A stretch of DNA of 52,638 nt from Pseudomonas tehranensis (lineage in GTDB: Bacteria; Pseudomonadota; Gammaproteobacteria; Pseudomonadales; Pseudomonadaceae), in contig NZ_JABWQV010000014.1 of assembly GCF_014268615.1 (NCBI RefSeq), positions 1 to 52,638 of the forward strand, written 5' to 3'. This document shows positions 25,912 to 35,563 of this stretch, piece after piece (position 1 is the stretch's first letter; every line of letters starts with the position of its first letter). The position numbers and the translations under genes are program-made. The notes beneath the pieces were generated by a model. That model saw nothing but the letters and a program-made list of their open reading frames with translations, was not told the origin of the DNA and searched no databases.

Positions 25912-27015
25912 TCAGCGGTTGGTCTTGATGGTGGTCCAGACACGGGTGCGGATACGCTCCATCGCCGCCGGCATCGGCTGCAGCGGGAACAGGGTTTTGC
26001 GCGCCTCTTCAGGAATGTACATGTTGGGATCGTTGCGAATCTCGGCATTGACCAATTGCGTCGAATCCTTATTGGGGTTCGGGTAGCCGATCCGGTTGCT
26101 GATCATGGCGATCACTTCCGGGCGAAGGATGTAGTTGATAAACGCGTGAGCCTCGTCTGCATGCGGCGCATTGATCGGCACCACCATCACATCCGACCAC
26201 ATTGGTGCCCCCTCCTTGGGCAATGCCATGGCGACCTTGACGCCCTTGCCTGTCGCGTCCGCCAACCGCTTGGCCAAGGCCACGCCGCCAGACCAGCCTA
26301 CCGCCACGCAGACCTCATCGTTAGCCAGGTCCATGCCGTATCGCGAGGAGTTGAAGTAGGTGATATCGGGGCGGATTTTCAGCATCAACTGCTGCGCCTG
26401 GGCGTAGTCCTCACGTTTCTGGCTGTTAGGGTCCAGGCCCAGGTAGTGCAAGGCGATGGGCAGGATCTCGTTGCCTGCGTCGAGGAAGCCGACGCCGCAG
26501 CCGGCCATTTTTTTCAGGTTCTCTTCCTTGAAGATCATGTCCCAGGTGTTCATCTGCACATCCGCGCCAAAGATCTTCTGGACCTTGTCGACGTTGTAGC
26601 CGATCAGCGTAGTGCCCCACAGATACGGCACAGCGTAACGATTGCCGGGGTCGCCCACCGCCTCCAGGGAGGTCATGAACTGCGTATCGAGGTGTTGCCA
26701 GTTGGGCAACTGGCTGCGGTCCAACGGTTCGATGGCGCCGGCGGCGATCAGATGGCTGATGTTAGAGCTGCTGGGAAACACCACATCGTAGCCGGAGTTG
26801 CCGGTCAACAACTTGGATTGCAGGGTCTCGACACTGTCGAACACATCATATATCGGACGAATGCCGGTCTCTTGCTCGAAGTTCTTGAGGACTTCGGCTG
26901 GCAGGTACTCGATCCAGTTATAGATGCGCACCGTGCGCTCTTCGGCCAAGCACCAGCCGCTGCACAGCCAAGTGATGGCGACGCCCGACAAGGTATTACG
27001 CAAAGACTTGTTCAT
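25912..27015 (-). CDS. Polyamine-type periplasmic substrate-binding protein (PotF/SpuD-like)
   Basis: This 367-residue protein has a signal peptide (about 1-25) and family motifs RIYNWIEYLP, YDVFDSVETLQSKLLTGNSGYDVV and VPYLWGTTLIGYN, which in PotF/SpuD line the polyamine pocket. ATG 27015 has AGGAG about nine bases upstream and is preferred to an in-frame TTG at 27021. No permease or ATPase gene accompanies it, so it either works with a transporter encoded elsewhere or has another role. It is the last gene of an apparent operon with the porin and hydrolase. The ligand is a polyamine or a related cationic amine by family. Confidence 0.9.
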   Translation of the reverse strand: MNKSLRNTLSGVAITWLCSGWCLAEERTVRIYNWIEYLPAEVLKNFEQETGIRPIYDVFDSVETLQSKLLTGNSGYDVVFPSSSNISHLIAAGAIEPLDRSQLPNWQHLDTQFMTSLEAVGDPGNRYAVPYLWGTTLIGYNVDKVQKIFGADVQMNTWDMIFKEENLKKMAGCGVGFLDAGNEILPIALHYLGLDPNSQKREDYAQAQQLMLKIRPDITYFNSSRYGMDLANDEVCVAVGWSGGVALAKRLADATGKGVKVAMALPKEGAPMWSDVMVVPINAPHADEAHAFINYILRPEVIAMISNRIGYPNPNKDSTQLVNAEIRNDPNMYIPEEARKTLFPLQPMPAAMERIRTRVWTTIKTNR

Positions 27016-27054
27016 GCTCAAACACTCCTACGCGGCCGCGATGGCTCGCGGCGC

Positions 27055-28392
27055 TCAATAACGGTAGGTGAAGTAGAGTTCCAGGGCATCGAAGTTCCGG
27101 TCATTGCCGAAGATTTGCTTGGCCGCCGCCAGGGGTTTGACCCAGTTGTACGACAGTGAGGTGTAGAAGGACGGCGTTGGGGTCCAGTCGAGAAATACCA
27201 CGCTTTCATCGGCAAAGCGCCGATCACTGACTGCAGCACCCATGTAGTTTTTCTCGTCGAGCCAGAACTGATAGTGGATCGCGCCCAGGGTCAGGGTTTG
27301 GCTCAGGTGCGTCTTGAGCGAGAACTGCTGGACGTTTTCGTTGCTGTTGAACAACAGGTAGTTGCCAACCACGTCGCCGACCAGCCAGGTACTCCAGTCG
27401 ATGAAGCCTTTACTCAGCGGGTCCCAGGCCTTTTGCCGATTGTCACCTGGGTTGTCGTCACCGGAAAAGCTCGCGTAGCGGTAACCGAGGATCGGCGTCA
27501 GCGGCACGTCGCCAAAGGCATAGTCGGCCTGGGCGTACCAGGCGTTGGCCGCATAGTCGACGCCCTCACCACTGCCGCGCTCCACAGCGTATTCGGCGTT
27601 CAGGGTCAAGGCTGCGACACCCGGCACCTTGGTATTGAGCGCGCGCAGGTTGTAGACCTGCATGCCGTCGCGCCGTCGTGGCAGCGTGCTGCCGCGCGGG
27701 CCGAGGGCGTTGACCTTGAGCGCCATCGCGCCGAGGGTGACTTGGTCGTCGAGGTTGTAGTCGAGATTGAACCCGGTCATGCGAAAGTCACCCAGGTCGT
27801 CGTCGGTGCGTAAACTGAAGACCTGACTTTTCAGCGCACCCTGCTCCCAGGCCAGGATGGCCGAATCCTTGAAAGCTGTACGCGGACCGAGCCAGTAGGC
27901 GCCGTCGTTGAACTGGTCGAGGTTGCCATCCATAACGATGAAACCGGTGCCGACCATATAGTTCTGGCGCCCGGCGGTAAGCTTCCACTCGCCGACCTGC
28001 ACGCCGGCAAACATCTCCTCGCTGGCCACCTGGCCATCGGAGCTTCGGGTAAAACCACCCGCGTCGCCATCACCGAAGGTGGTGGCGGCCACCACCGACG
28101 CGCCGCCGAGCAGGTTGACGTCCGGGGTCAGGGCGTAATCGAACTTGATGCCGGGTTTAACGTAAAACTCCTGCCAACCGATACGGCTGCCGTCATTGCG
28201 GCCGTTGCGCTGGTCGACCCGGCCACTGCCGAAGTTGACGTTGCGCGTGGTGATGGTCGCACCGCCAGCGGTGAGGTTGAGCTCGCCCTTGAGGTCGCCG
28301 TCCTCGAAGGCGTAGCCCGCCAGGGCAACCTGGGCGCTCAGGGGCAGACAGACCGCCGCCAGCGCGCGGGTAGAACGCATCGTGAAATACAT
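27055..28392 (-). CDS. Outer-membrane beta-barrel porin
   Basis: This 445-residue protein has a signal peptide ending around ALAGYAF. Alternating short hydrophobic strands, many Gly/Tyr/Trp residues and a C-terminal aromatic (YFTYRY) follow, as in outer-membrane beta-barrels. It looks like an alginate-export or OprD-like barrel, but no specific family can be fixed. The ATG at 28392 has AGGAG seven bases upstream, which settles the start. It lies between a NylB-like hydrolase gene and an orphan polyamine-type binding protein gene, 39 bases before the latter. This suggests a channel bringing the same solute across the outer membrane. Confidence 0.85.
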   Translation of the reverse strand: MYFTMRSTRALAAVCLPLSAQVALAGYAFEDGDLKGELNLTAGGATITTRNVNFGSGRVDQRNGRNDGSRIGWQEFYVKPGIKFDYALTPDVNLLGGASVVAATTFGDGDAGGFTRSSDGQVASEEMFAGVQVGEWKLTAGRQNYMVGTGFIVMDGNLDQFNDGAYWLGPRTAFKDSAILAWEQGALKSQVFSLRTDDDLGDFRMTGFNLDYNLDDQVTLGAMALKVNALGPRGSTLPRRRDGMQVYNLRALNTKVPGVAALTLNAEYAVERGSGEGVDYAANAWYAQADYAFGDVPLTPILGYRYASFSGDDNPGDNRQKAWDPLSKGFIDWSTWLVGDVVGNYLLFNSNENVQQFSLKTHLSQTLTLGAIHYQFWLDEKNYMGAAVSDRRFADESVVFLDWTPTPSFYTSLSYNWVKPLAAAKQIFGNDRNFDALELYFTYRY

Positions 28393-28512
28393 CGTGAAGC
28401 TCCTGTGTAGTTATTGTTGTTACAGGGCAGTTGCAGACGGCACAGCACGCCGCCAACACCTGGGCAAGCCAGGTGGAATCCAGACGCTGGATCGTTATTG
28501 TTGGAAGTGGCG

Positions 28513-29775
28513 TCAGCGCGTCAGATGCGCAGCAATGGCGCGCAGCATGCGCACGCTGTCGGCATCGAACGGGCCGACCGCCTCCGGCAGCGACGACTGC
28601 TTGACGATCACCACTTTGGAAGGCTTGTCGATGAACAGGTATTGGCCATGGATGCCACCCGCCATCAGGGCCTGACTGTGGTCGTTGAACACATACCACT
28701 GGCTGCGGTAGGACGCGCCGGGCGTCCACGCCGAAAACTCGGGGTTAGCCGCATAGATCGCCGGAGACGCGCCACTGGCGATACGCCCGATGGCCTCGCT
28801 GGACAACAGTTGCGAACCTGCGTGCCGGCCGTCATTGGCCAGCAAACGACCAAAGCGTGCCATGTCACGAAGGGTGGCGCTGAAGCCGGCACCCGCCACG
28901 CTGCGCCCCCAGGGGTCGGCCATGAAATAGCCGTCGCGCTCACAACCCAGCCGGCTCCAGACCGCTTGCAACAATTGCGCGCAGGACCTGCCCGAGGCAC
29001 ATTCCATCACCCAGGCCAGGGCCTCGGTGGTGGCGGTCACGTAATGGAAAAACCCACCGTGCTCACCTCGCTTTCGCAACGACGGCAGGTATTGGTAAAG
29101 GGATTCGAATTCGCTGTATTGGCTTGGCGCCGGGTTGAAACCGCAGGCATAACCGTATTGCGAACTCTCGGACGCCGGGTCGTCATAGACCTCGCTGTAG
29201 TCGACCCCCACAGCCATGTCGAACAGCTGACGCACGCTCGCATCACCGAAGGCGCTGCCTGCCAGCTCGGGCACGTAGCTGCTGACCTGGCGCGTCGGGT
29301 CGAGCACGGCATCGCTGATCAACTGTTCGCCCAGCACGCCGATCAGCGACTTGGTCACCGAAAACATGACGTGGCGATCGTCAGGACGCTGACCGTTGAA
29401 ATAACGCTCGAACAGCACCTGATCACCTCGCATCACCAGAAAGCCATCAGTGTGACTGGCCCTCAGATGATCAAGCACGCTAATGCTCAGGCCGCAAACG
29501 CTGTCAAAATGCAGCTCATCCAGCGCCTGGGGCGCTTCGGCCAAGGGGTCGCATGGGCCCCGCCCAGCCTGCACTTCAATGGATGGGCGCAACTGAGACA
29601 GATGGCGAAACCCCCAGCGGTTGAAGGGCGGGCGCATCCAGTTTTCCCAAGTCACACGCTGCTCCGGCGCAGCGGGAAACCCTTGCATCAAGCGCGGAAC
29701 GACCGGCTCGACCAGTGAAGATTCATTGACCTCTACGTAAAGCCTGACGAGTAAGGGGACGGCGTTCTGGCTCAT
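28513..29775 (-). CDS. Class C beta-lactamase-like serine hydrolase (NylB/6-aminohexanoate-dimer hydrolase type)
   Basis: This 420-residue protein has the serine beta-lactamase fold signature SxxK (SVTKS, about residues 140-144) and the downstream arrangement DMAVGVDYSEVYDD, typical of NylB-type and esterase EstB-type hydrolases. Such enzymes cleave amide or ester bonds and are usually not true beta-lactamases. It has no signal peptide, so it should act in the cytoplasm. The ATG at 29775 has AGGA eight bases upstream. It is the first gene of the operon with the porin and polyamine-type binding protein, so its substrate may be an amide-linked amine such as an acyl-polyamine. This is inference from context only. 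Confidence 0.85.
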   Translation of the reverse strand: MSQNAVPLLVRLYVEVNESSLVEPVVPRLMQGFPAAPEQRVTWENWMRPPFNRWGFRHLSQLRPSIEVQAGRGPCDPLAEAPQALDELHFDSVCGLSISVLDHLRASHTDGFLVMRGDQVLFERYFNGQRPDDRHVMFSVTKSLIGVLGEQLISDAVLDPTRQVSSYVPELAGSAFGDASVRQLFDMAVGVDYSEVYDDPASESSQYGYACGFNPAPSQYSEFESLYQYLPSLRKRGEHGGFFHYVTATTEALAWVMECASGRSCAQLLQAVWSRLGCERDGYFMADPWGRSVAGAGFSATLRDMARFGRLLANDGRHAGSQLLSSEAIGRIASGASPAIYAANPEFSAWTPGASYRSQWYVFNDHSQALMAGGIHGQYLFIDKPSKVVIVKQSSLPEAVGPFDADSVRMLRAIAAHLTR

Positions 29776-29834
29776 CTATGTGATCCTGGAAATGACTCTG
29801 CGTGGGAGCAGATGCAGGAAAACAATTACCCCTA

Positions 29835-29863
29835 TTAAATATTTTAGTCAATAAAATATTTAA
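29835..29863. promoter_or_regulatory. Perfect AT-rich palindrome, candidate operator
   Basis: Arms ttaaatatttta and taaaatatttaa are perfect inverted repeats around gtcaa. The centre lies ~75 bases upstream of the serine hydrolase start, in a position to cover its promoter. The TetR gene at 25215 is the nearest regulator but has not been shown to bind it. Confidence 0.55.
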
Positions 29864-29900
29864 TCGTCGTTTGATATGTCCACCTCGTCGGCGGAAAATG

Positions 29901-29921
29901 CCACAGGCCAAAGACCTGTGG
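29901..29921. terminator. Stem-loop downstream of fabF-like gene
   Basis: Arms ccacagg and cctgtgg pair around ccaaaga. The hairpin lies ~60 bases past the stop of the FabF-like gene and between it and the hydrolase promoter. It is followed on the minus strand by only a short T-rich stretch (cattttcc), so termination is possible but weakly supported. Confidence 0.35.
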
Positions 29922-29980
29922 TGATGAGGGTCAAATCCTTTGATATACAAGCCGAAGCGGCCGGAGCCGGTATCGGTTAG

Positions 29981-31273
29981 TTAGTATTTAGCATCCCAGC
30001 AGCGAAACAGGACGCTGGCGTTAACGCCGCCGAACCCGAATCCATTCGAGAGCGCATGGGTGATCGGCATCTTCCGGGCATTGAGGGCGACCAGATCGAG
30101 CCCCTCTGCGGCCTCGTCGGGATGCAGCAGGTTCAGCGTTGGCGGGACGACTTGATCACGCAGCGCGAGCACTGTGAAGATCGCTTCAATGCCCCCCGCC
30201 GCCCCCAGAAGGTGCCCGGTGGCGGACTTGGTCGAGGTGATAGCCACGCCGGAGTCAGTCCCGAACACCGAGCGAATCGCTGCCAACTCCCCGTTGTCGC
30301 CCACCTGTGTGGAGGTCGCGTGGGCATTGATATGCTGCACGTCGGTGGGGCTGACCCCCGCCTGGCACAGAGCCTGCTGCATGGCACGCCGTGCGCCGCT
30401 GCCGTCTTCCGGGCCTGCGGTCAGGTGATAGGCATCGGCGCTGGTGCCATAGCCGACCAGTTCGGCCAGGGGCTTGGCACCTCGAGCCAAGGCATGCTCC
30501 AGCGACTCGATCACCAGCAGCCCGGCCCCTTCGGCCATGACAAAACCGTCACGGTCACGATCAAAGGGACGCGAGGCCTCCTGAGGGCGTTCGGCAAAGC
30601 CCGTGGACAGCGCGCGGGCGGCGGCAAAACATCCCAGGGTCACACGGTCTATCGCCGCTTCGGTACCGCCACATATGGCGATATCCGCCTCACCGCTTCT
30701 GATGAGCCTGGCCGCATCGCCAATGGCTTGCACCCCGGCAGCACAAGCCGTTACAGGCGCACCGAGAGGCCCCTTGAGCGCATGCCGGATGGAAACGTGT
30801 CCGGCCGCCATGTTGGCGAGAAAGGCCGGCGCGGTGAATGGCGACAAGCGGCGCGGCCCACGTGCATCGGTAGTGCGTACAGCGTCAGCAATTGCGCCAA
30901 AGCCACCGACGCCCGATGAAATGATCGTCGCGGTGCGTTCCTGGTCTGAGGCTTGCGTCGGATGCCAGCCTGCCTGCGCCAGGGCTTCATCGGCAGCGAC
31001 CAGGGCGAACTCGATGAAACGGTCCATCTTCTTGCGATCCTTGACCGAGATAAAGCGCTCGGGGTCATACCCCGCAACGGCATCCTCTTGCAGAGACGGC
31101 ACCTGGCCGCCCACCGCAACGCCGGTACCTTCGGTGATATCGCCAGACAGGTTACGAATACCGGAACGTCCTGCCAGCAACCTCTGCCAGACTTCTTCCA
31201 CTGCACAACCCAGGGGGCTGACAATGCCCATGCCTGTGACGACGATTCGCTTTTGACCTTCGGCAGTCATCAT
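29981..31273 (-). CDS. 3-oxoacyl-ACP synthase II, FabF-like (extra copy in RND operon)
   Basis: This ~430-residue ketosynthase has the complete FabF catalytic set: Cys (VTACAAG), His (NAHATSTQ), then Lys and His (STKSATGHLLGAAGG). It should extend acyl-ACP by two carbons in fatty-acid or polyketide-like synthesis in the cytoplasm. The gene begins ATGATG, with GAGG five bases before the first ATG. It follows the RND permease gene by ~57 bases on the same strand, so it appears to be the third gene of the adaptor-pump operon rather than part of the house-keeping fab cluster; no acpP, fabG or fabD lies beside it. It could be a resistant copy of a FabF target exported by the pump, or an enzyme for a special acyl chain. 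The sequence does not decide. Confidence 0.93.
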   Translation of the reverse strand: MMTAEGQKRIVVTGMGIVSPLGCAVEEVWQRLLAGRSGIRNLSGDITEGTGVAVGGQVPSLQEDAVAGYDPERFISVKDRKKMDRFIEFALVAADEALAQAGWHPTQASDQERTATIISSGVGGFGAIADAVRTTDARGPRRLSPFTAPAFLANMAAGHVSIRHALKGPLGAPVTACAAGVQAIGDAARLIRSGEADIAICGGTEAAIDRVTLGCFAAARALSTGFAERPQEASRPFDRDRDGFVMAEGAGLLVIESLEHALARGAKPLAELVGYGTSADAYHLTAGPEDGSGARRAMQQALCQAGVSPTDVQHINAHATSTQVGDNGELAAIRSVFGTDSGVAITSTKSATGHLLGAAGGIEAIFTVLALRDQVVPPTLNLLHPDEAAEGLDLVALNARKMPITHALSNGFGFGGVNASVLFRCWDAKY

Positions 31274-31329
31274 AAAAACCTCTTCATTTCTCAGTCGACA
31301 TCCACTGACAACAGCAGGCGTTTGCTGGC

Positions 31330-34300
31330 TTACGCCAGCCTCGCTGTTTCAGTTTGGACCTGTTTGTCAGGATGGATCTTGAACCAGATGGAATACATCG
31401 CCGGCAGAAACACCAGCGTCATGATGGTGCCGACGAAGGTCCCTCCGATCAGCGTGTAGGCCAGCGTCCCCCAGAAGACGGAATGCGTCAGGGGGATGAA
31501 TGCCAGGATGGCCGCCAGCGCCGTCAGCAGCACCGGCCGGGCCCGTTGCACGGTGGCCTCGATCACCGCGTGGAACGGGTCCAGCCCCTCTTGCGCGTTG
31601 TGGTGGATTTGCCCAATCAAAATCAGCGTATTGCGCATCAGAATGCCCGACAGTGCGATCAGCCCGACCAGAGCGTTGATACCAAACGGCTGCTGGAAGA
31701 TCAGTAAGGTCGGCACCACCCCAATCAATCCCAGCGGCGCGGTGAAGAACACCATGACCATCGCCGAGACCGAGCGTACCTGGAGGATGATGATCAGCAA
31801 CGTCAGGGCAACCATGATCGGCAGCAGCGGAACGATCGCCTGGCCAGCCTTGCCCGACTCCTCGATGGCCCCCGCCTGCTCGATCCGGTACCCGTCAGGA
31901 AGGGTGTCCATGAGCGGCTGCAGTTGTTTGAGGATTGCGCTCGATACGTCCGGTGGCTGCAAGCCTTCGGCAATGTCGCCGCGTACGGTAATGGTCGGCG
32001 TGCGATCACGCCGCCGCAGGATAGGATCCTCCATGCGCACATCAACCTCGCCGACCTGGGACAGCGGAACACGCTGCCCCGCCGCGCCCACCAGGGTAAA
32101 ACCTTCTATCTTGGCGGGATCGAGTCGAATATCACCCGCGGCGCGACCGACAACTTGCACCGAACGGATGTCCTCGCGAACCGCCGTAATCGGCACCCCC
32201 GTGAGCAGGAACTGCAACTGCTGGGCGACGGCATTCGAGGTCAGACCCACCGCCTGCAAGCGATCTTGATCCAAGCTGAAATGGAGCGTCGGCGTCAGTG
32301 GTCCCCAGTCGGTATTGACGGTCCGCATCATCGGGCTCGCCTGCATGACGTCCTGTACCCGGCCGGCGATCTCGCGCAACGTTGACGGATCGGGGCCCAT
32401 GACCCGGTAGGCCACGGGGAATGGCGAATACGGACCAAACACCAGTTGAGTCACCCGCACCCGCGCCTGCGGGGCGAGCCCTTCGGCGACCGCTTCGCGA
32501 AGACGGAACTTGAGGGTTTCACGGGCCTCCTGGCTGCTCGTCAGCACCACAATCTTGGCGAAGGATGGGTCAGGGAGCTCCGGCGCCATCGCCAGGTAGA
32601 AGCGCGGCGCACCTTGACCGATATAGGCGGTGATGATTTTCGCCTCATCCTGCTTTTGCAACCAGGCCTCGACCTTGGCCGTGGCGGCGCTGGTCTGCTC
32701 GATGGAGGTTCCATAGGGCATCTGCACCTCGACCATCACCTCGGGACGGTCTGAGGTCGGGAAGAATTGCTTCTTGACCAGACCCATGCCGAGCATCGCC
32801 ACGACAAATGTCGCGACCACGGTGCCGGCCACCCACCATTTGCGCGCGATGACGCGAGTCAGGACCTGGCGAAAACGATTGTAATGACGCGTGTTGTAGA
32901 TCGCCGCGTGACCACCCTCGACCGGTTTGATGTCTGGCAATAGCTTCACCCCAAGGTAAGGGGTAAAAGCCACCGCGACGACCCAGGAGGCGATCAGGGC
33001 GATGCCCACGATCCAGAACATGTTGCTGGTGTATTCGCCGGCGGTCGATTGCGCAAAGCCGTTGGGCATGAAGCCAATCGCCGTCACCAGCGTACCGGAC
33101 AGCATCGGCGCAGCGGTGTGGCTCCAGGCATACGCGGACGCTTTGATCCGGTCGTAGCCCTCCTCCATTTTTACCACCATCATTTCGATCGCGATGATCG
33201 CGTCGTCCACCAACAGCCCGAGCGCCAGGATCAGCGAACCCAGGGTGATCCGGTCGAAGTTCTTGCCGGTGGCCGCCATCACCACAAACACGATCGCCAA
33301 TGTCAACGGTACGGCGGCTGCGACCACAACGCCTACACGCCAGCCCATGCTGAGAAAGCAAACGAGCATGACCACCAGCAGCGCGACAAAAAATTTGACC
33401 ATGAACTCACCGACGGCCGAGTCAATGTTCACGGCTTGATCGGTGACCTTGGTCAGCGTCATGCCCAGTGGCATACCTTCATTGATCTTGGTCGTCTCGG
33501 CGTCCAGTGCCTTGCCCAGGTCCAGGCCGTTCCAGCCCTCGCGCATGATGATCCCCAGCAGCAGCGCCTCTTCGCCGTTATTGCGAACCAGGAAAGTGGC
33601 CGGATCTTCATATCCGCGCTCGACTGTCGCGACGTCCGAGAGCTTCAGCGTGCGCCCCTGGATCGTAAGCGGTGTATCGCGAATTTTCGCCAATTTATCG
33701 AAGGCACCGTCCACCCGCAGGACGACTTGCGGCCCTTTGGTTTCGATAGAGCCAGCAGGCGTGAGCAGATTCTGGCTGTTCAGCGCGGCGAAGATGTCCT
33801 GGGGCGAGACGCCCAAGGTGGCCAAGCGATCATGGGAGAACGACACAAAGATTCGCTCGGGCTGCTCACCGATGATGTTGACCTTCTTCACGCCCGCCAC
33901 GTGCAACAGGCGCTGGCGCAACGCTTCGGCATCTCGCACCAGCAGGCGCTGCGGCTCGCCTTTGGCCTTCAGGGCGAACAGCGCGAAGGTCACGTCCGAA
34001 TACTCGTCATTGACCATCGGCCCGATGACACCCGCCGGCAGTCGGGTGGCCTCATCGTCGAGTTTCTTGCGCGCCTGATAGAACTCCTCCTGCACTTGCG
34101 AGGGCGGCGTGCGATCAACCAGTGAGACCATGGTGAAAGCCAGACCTGGACGGGTGTAGGTTTCCGAGCGGTCGTACCATTTCAGTTCTTGCAGGCGCTT
34201 TTCCAGCGGCTCGGCGACTTGGTCCTGCATCTCCTGGGCGGTCGCGCCCGGCCAGGCAGTGATGACGGTCAATTGCTTGACCGTAAACGGCGGGTCCTCG

Positions 34301-34410
34301 GCACGCCCTAACTGGAAGAACGCCAAGGTACCCGCGACGGCAATCAGGAAGATCAGGAACACGGTAATGGAGCGCTCGCGAACGGCGAGTGCCGATAAAT
34401 TGAGGCTCAT
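31330..34410 (-). CDS. RND-family efflux pump, inner-membrane transporter
   Basis: This 1026-residue protein has the two-fold RND layout: an N-terminal helix, a large periplasmic region (about 40-330), six helices, a second periplasmic region (about 555-860) and five more helices. Helix 4 carries the Asp-Asp pair of the proton relay (GLLVDDAIIA, about residue 405). It should export lipophilic compounds, taking them from the periplasm and inner membrane and driven by the proton gradient. Its ATG overlaps the adaptor stop by four bases. The partner adaptor is directly upstream and the outer-membrane factor is encoded divergently ~220 bases away. It belongs to the AcrB/MexB-like superfamily; the specific substrate is unknown. 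Confidence 0.95.
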   Translation of the reverse strand: MSLNLSALAVRERSITVFLIFLIAVAGTLAFFQLGRAEDPPFTVKQLTVITAWPGATAQEMQDQVAEPLEKRLQELKWYDRSETYTRPGLAFTMVSLVDRTPPSQVQEEFYQARKKLDDEATRLPAGVIGPMVNDEYSDVTFALFALKAKGEPQRLLVRDAEALRQRLLHVAGVKKVNIIGEQPERIFVSFSHDRLATLGVSPQDIFAALNSQNLLTPAGSIETKGPQVVLRVDGAFDKLAKIRDTPLTIQGRTLKLSDVATVERGYEDPATFLVRNNGEEALLLGIIMREGWNGLDLGKALDAETTKINEGMPLGMTLTKVTDQAVNIDSAVGEFMVKFFVALLVVMLVCFLSMGWRVGVVVAAAVPLTLAIVFVVMAATGKNFDRITLGSLILALGLLVDDAIIAIEMMVVKMEEGYDRIKASAYAWSHTAAPMLSGTLVTAIGFMPNGFAQSTAGEYTSNMFWIVGIALIASWVVAVAFTPYLGVKLLPDIKPVEGGHAAIYNTRHYNRFRQVLTRVIARKWWVAGTVVATFVVAMLGMGLVKKQFFPTSDRPEVMVEVQMPYGTSIEQTSAATAKVEAWLQKQDEAKIITAYIGQGAPRFYLAMAPELPDPSFAKIVVLTSSQEARETLKFRLREAVAEGLAPQARVRVTQLVFGPYSPFPVAYRVMGPDPSTLREIAGRVQDVMQASPMMRTVNTDWGPLTPTLHFSLDQDRLQAVGLTSNAVAQQLQFLLTGVPITAVREDIRSVQVVGRAAGDIRLDPAKIEGFTLVGAAGQRVPLSQVGEVDVRMEDPILRRRDRTPTITVRGDIAEGLQPPDVSSAILKQLQPLMDTLPDGYRIEQAGAIEESGKAGQAIVPLLPIMVALTLLIIILQVRSVSAMVMVFFTAPLGLIGVVPTLLIFQQPFGINALVGLIALSGILMRNTLILIGQIHHNAQEGLDPFHAVIEATVQRARPVLLTALAAILAFIPLTHSVFWGTLAYTLIGGTFVGTIMTLVFLPAMYSIWFKIHPDKQVQTETARLA

Positions 34411-35516
34411 TGACGGCCCCCGGCAACCTTCACGTCATCCTGTTGGCTCAGCCGCACTTCCTCGCCATCGCGCAGTAGATGCGCGCCCAGCGCGACAATG
34501 CGCTCGCCAACCTTGAGTTCACCTGCAACTCGGGCAGCGTCGTCGCTCAAGCCCAGGACCTGAACAGGTCGCCAGCTGACTTTCGCCGGTTCGCCGGCAA
34601 TGACCCATACACCGGTTCCCTTGCCCGGGTCATAAAGGGCTGCGATCGGAACTTGCAGGACCGGCCCTTGCGCGGCGTCTTCGGCGATCCGAAGGGTGAC
34701 GGTCGAACCCAGCGGCGCATTGGCCAGCCCGCCCGCCAATACATACCGCGCCTCAAAGGTGCGCGTCACAGGGTCAGCCGAATCCGACAGCAGCCTCAGC
34801 TTGGCAGTGACAGCAGCCGAGGTGTTGCCGTAAAGCGTCGCTTGCGCGGTGGACCCTGTGGCCGGACGCAATGTCTCAGGCAATTGCACGATGGCTTCGC
34901 GCTGACCGGCCCGTGCCAGTCGAACCACCGGCTGCCCAGGACTGACCACCTGCCCGGGTTCGACGAGTGTCTCCATGACAACGCCATCGGCGTCCGCCAG
35001 CAGTACGGCATAGCCCGACGCATTCCGGGCCACGTCAGCCTGAGCTTGCGCGGCGCTGAGTTGCGCCTTCGCGGTATCGGCGGCGGCTTTGATCTGGTCG
35101 TAGCCGGACGCGGAAATGGCACCCGCGGCGACCAGTTCGCGATAACGGGCCTCGTCATCGGCGGTCTGTTTGGCTCGGGCTTTGGCGGCAGTGACAGCTT
35201 CTTGCTGCGCGCGTGCTTGCAAGCCTAAGTCGATGGGGTCCAGACGCATGAGCGGCTGCCCCCGCTTAACGGCCTGACCGGTATCGACCAGCCGCTCAAG
35301 CACCTTGCCCGACACTCGAAAACCCAGGTCACTCTGGACGCGAGCCGCCACGACTCCGGTGAATGAACGCCAGAGGCCGGACGAGTCCTGAACTTCAGAG
35401 ACCCTCACCAAAGGGGCGAGCGTGCGCGGATCTTTGGCGGTGGAAGAGTCGCCACACGCCGTCAGGACGAGAGGCAACAAGCAAGCGGCAAGGGTGACAG
35501 GTCGAAGCCGGCGCAT
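34407..35516 (-). CDS. RND periplasmic adaptor lipoprotein (membrane fusion protein)
   Basis: This 369-residue protein has a lipoprotein signal (VLTACG, Cys about 21). The usual order of adaptor domains follows: a barrel-sandwich region (about 60-190) split by a coiled-coil hairpin rich in Ala, Gln and Lys (about 100-165), then beta-barrel and membrane-proximal parts. It joins the RND transporter to the outer-membrane factor. The ATG at 35516 has AGGGA six bases upstream. It is the first gene of the operon with the RND pump and FabF copy. Its promoter carries paired GTGACCA/TGGTCAC sites at 35564-35601. Confidence 0.93.
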   Translation of the reverse strand: MRRLRPVTLAACLLPLVLTACGDSSTAKDPRTLAPLVRVSEVQDSSGLWRSFTGVVAARVQSDLGFRVSGKVLERLVDTGQAVKRGQPLMRLDPIDLGLQARAQQEAVTAAKARAKQTADDEARYRELVAAGAISASGYDQIKAAADTAKAQLSAAQAQADVARNASGYAVLLADADGVVMETLVEPGQVVSPGQPVVRLARAGQREAIVQLPETLRPATGSTAQATLYGNTSAAVTAKLRLLSDSADPVTRTFEARYVLAGGLANAPLGSTVTLRIAEDAAQGPVLQVPIAALYDPGKGTGVWVIAGEPAKVSWRPVQVLGLSDDAARVAGELKVGERIVALGAHLLRDGEEVRLSQQDDVKVAGGRQ

Positions 35517-35563
35517 AGATTCCCTACTTGAAGAATAGAAACAGGTGTCACATTCTCTGGCGC

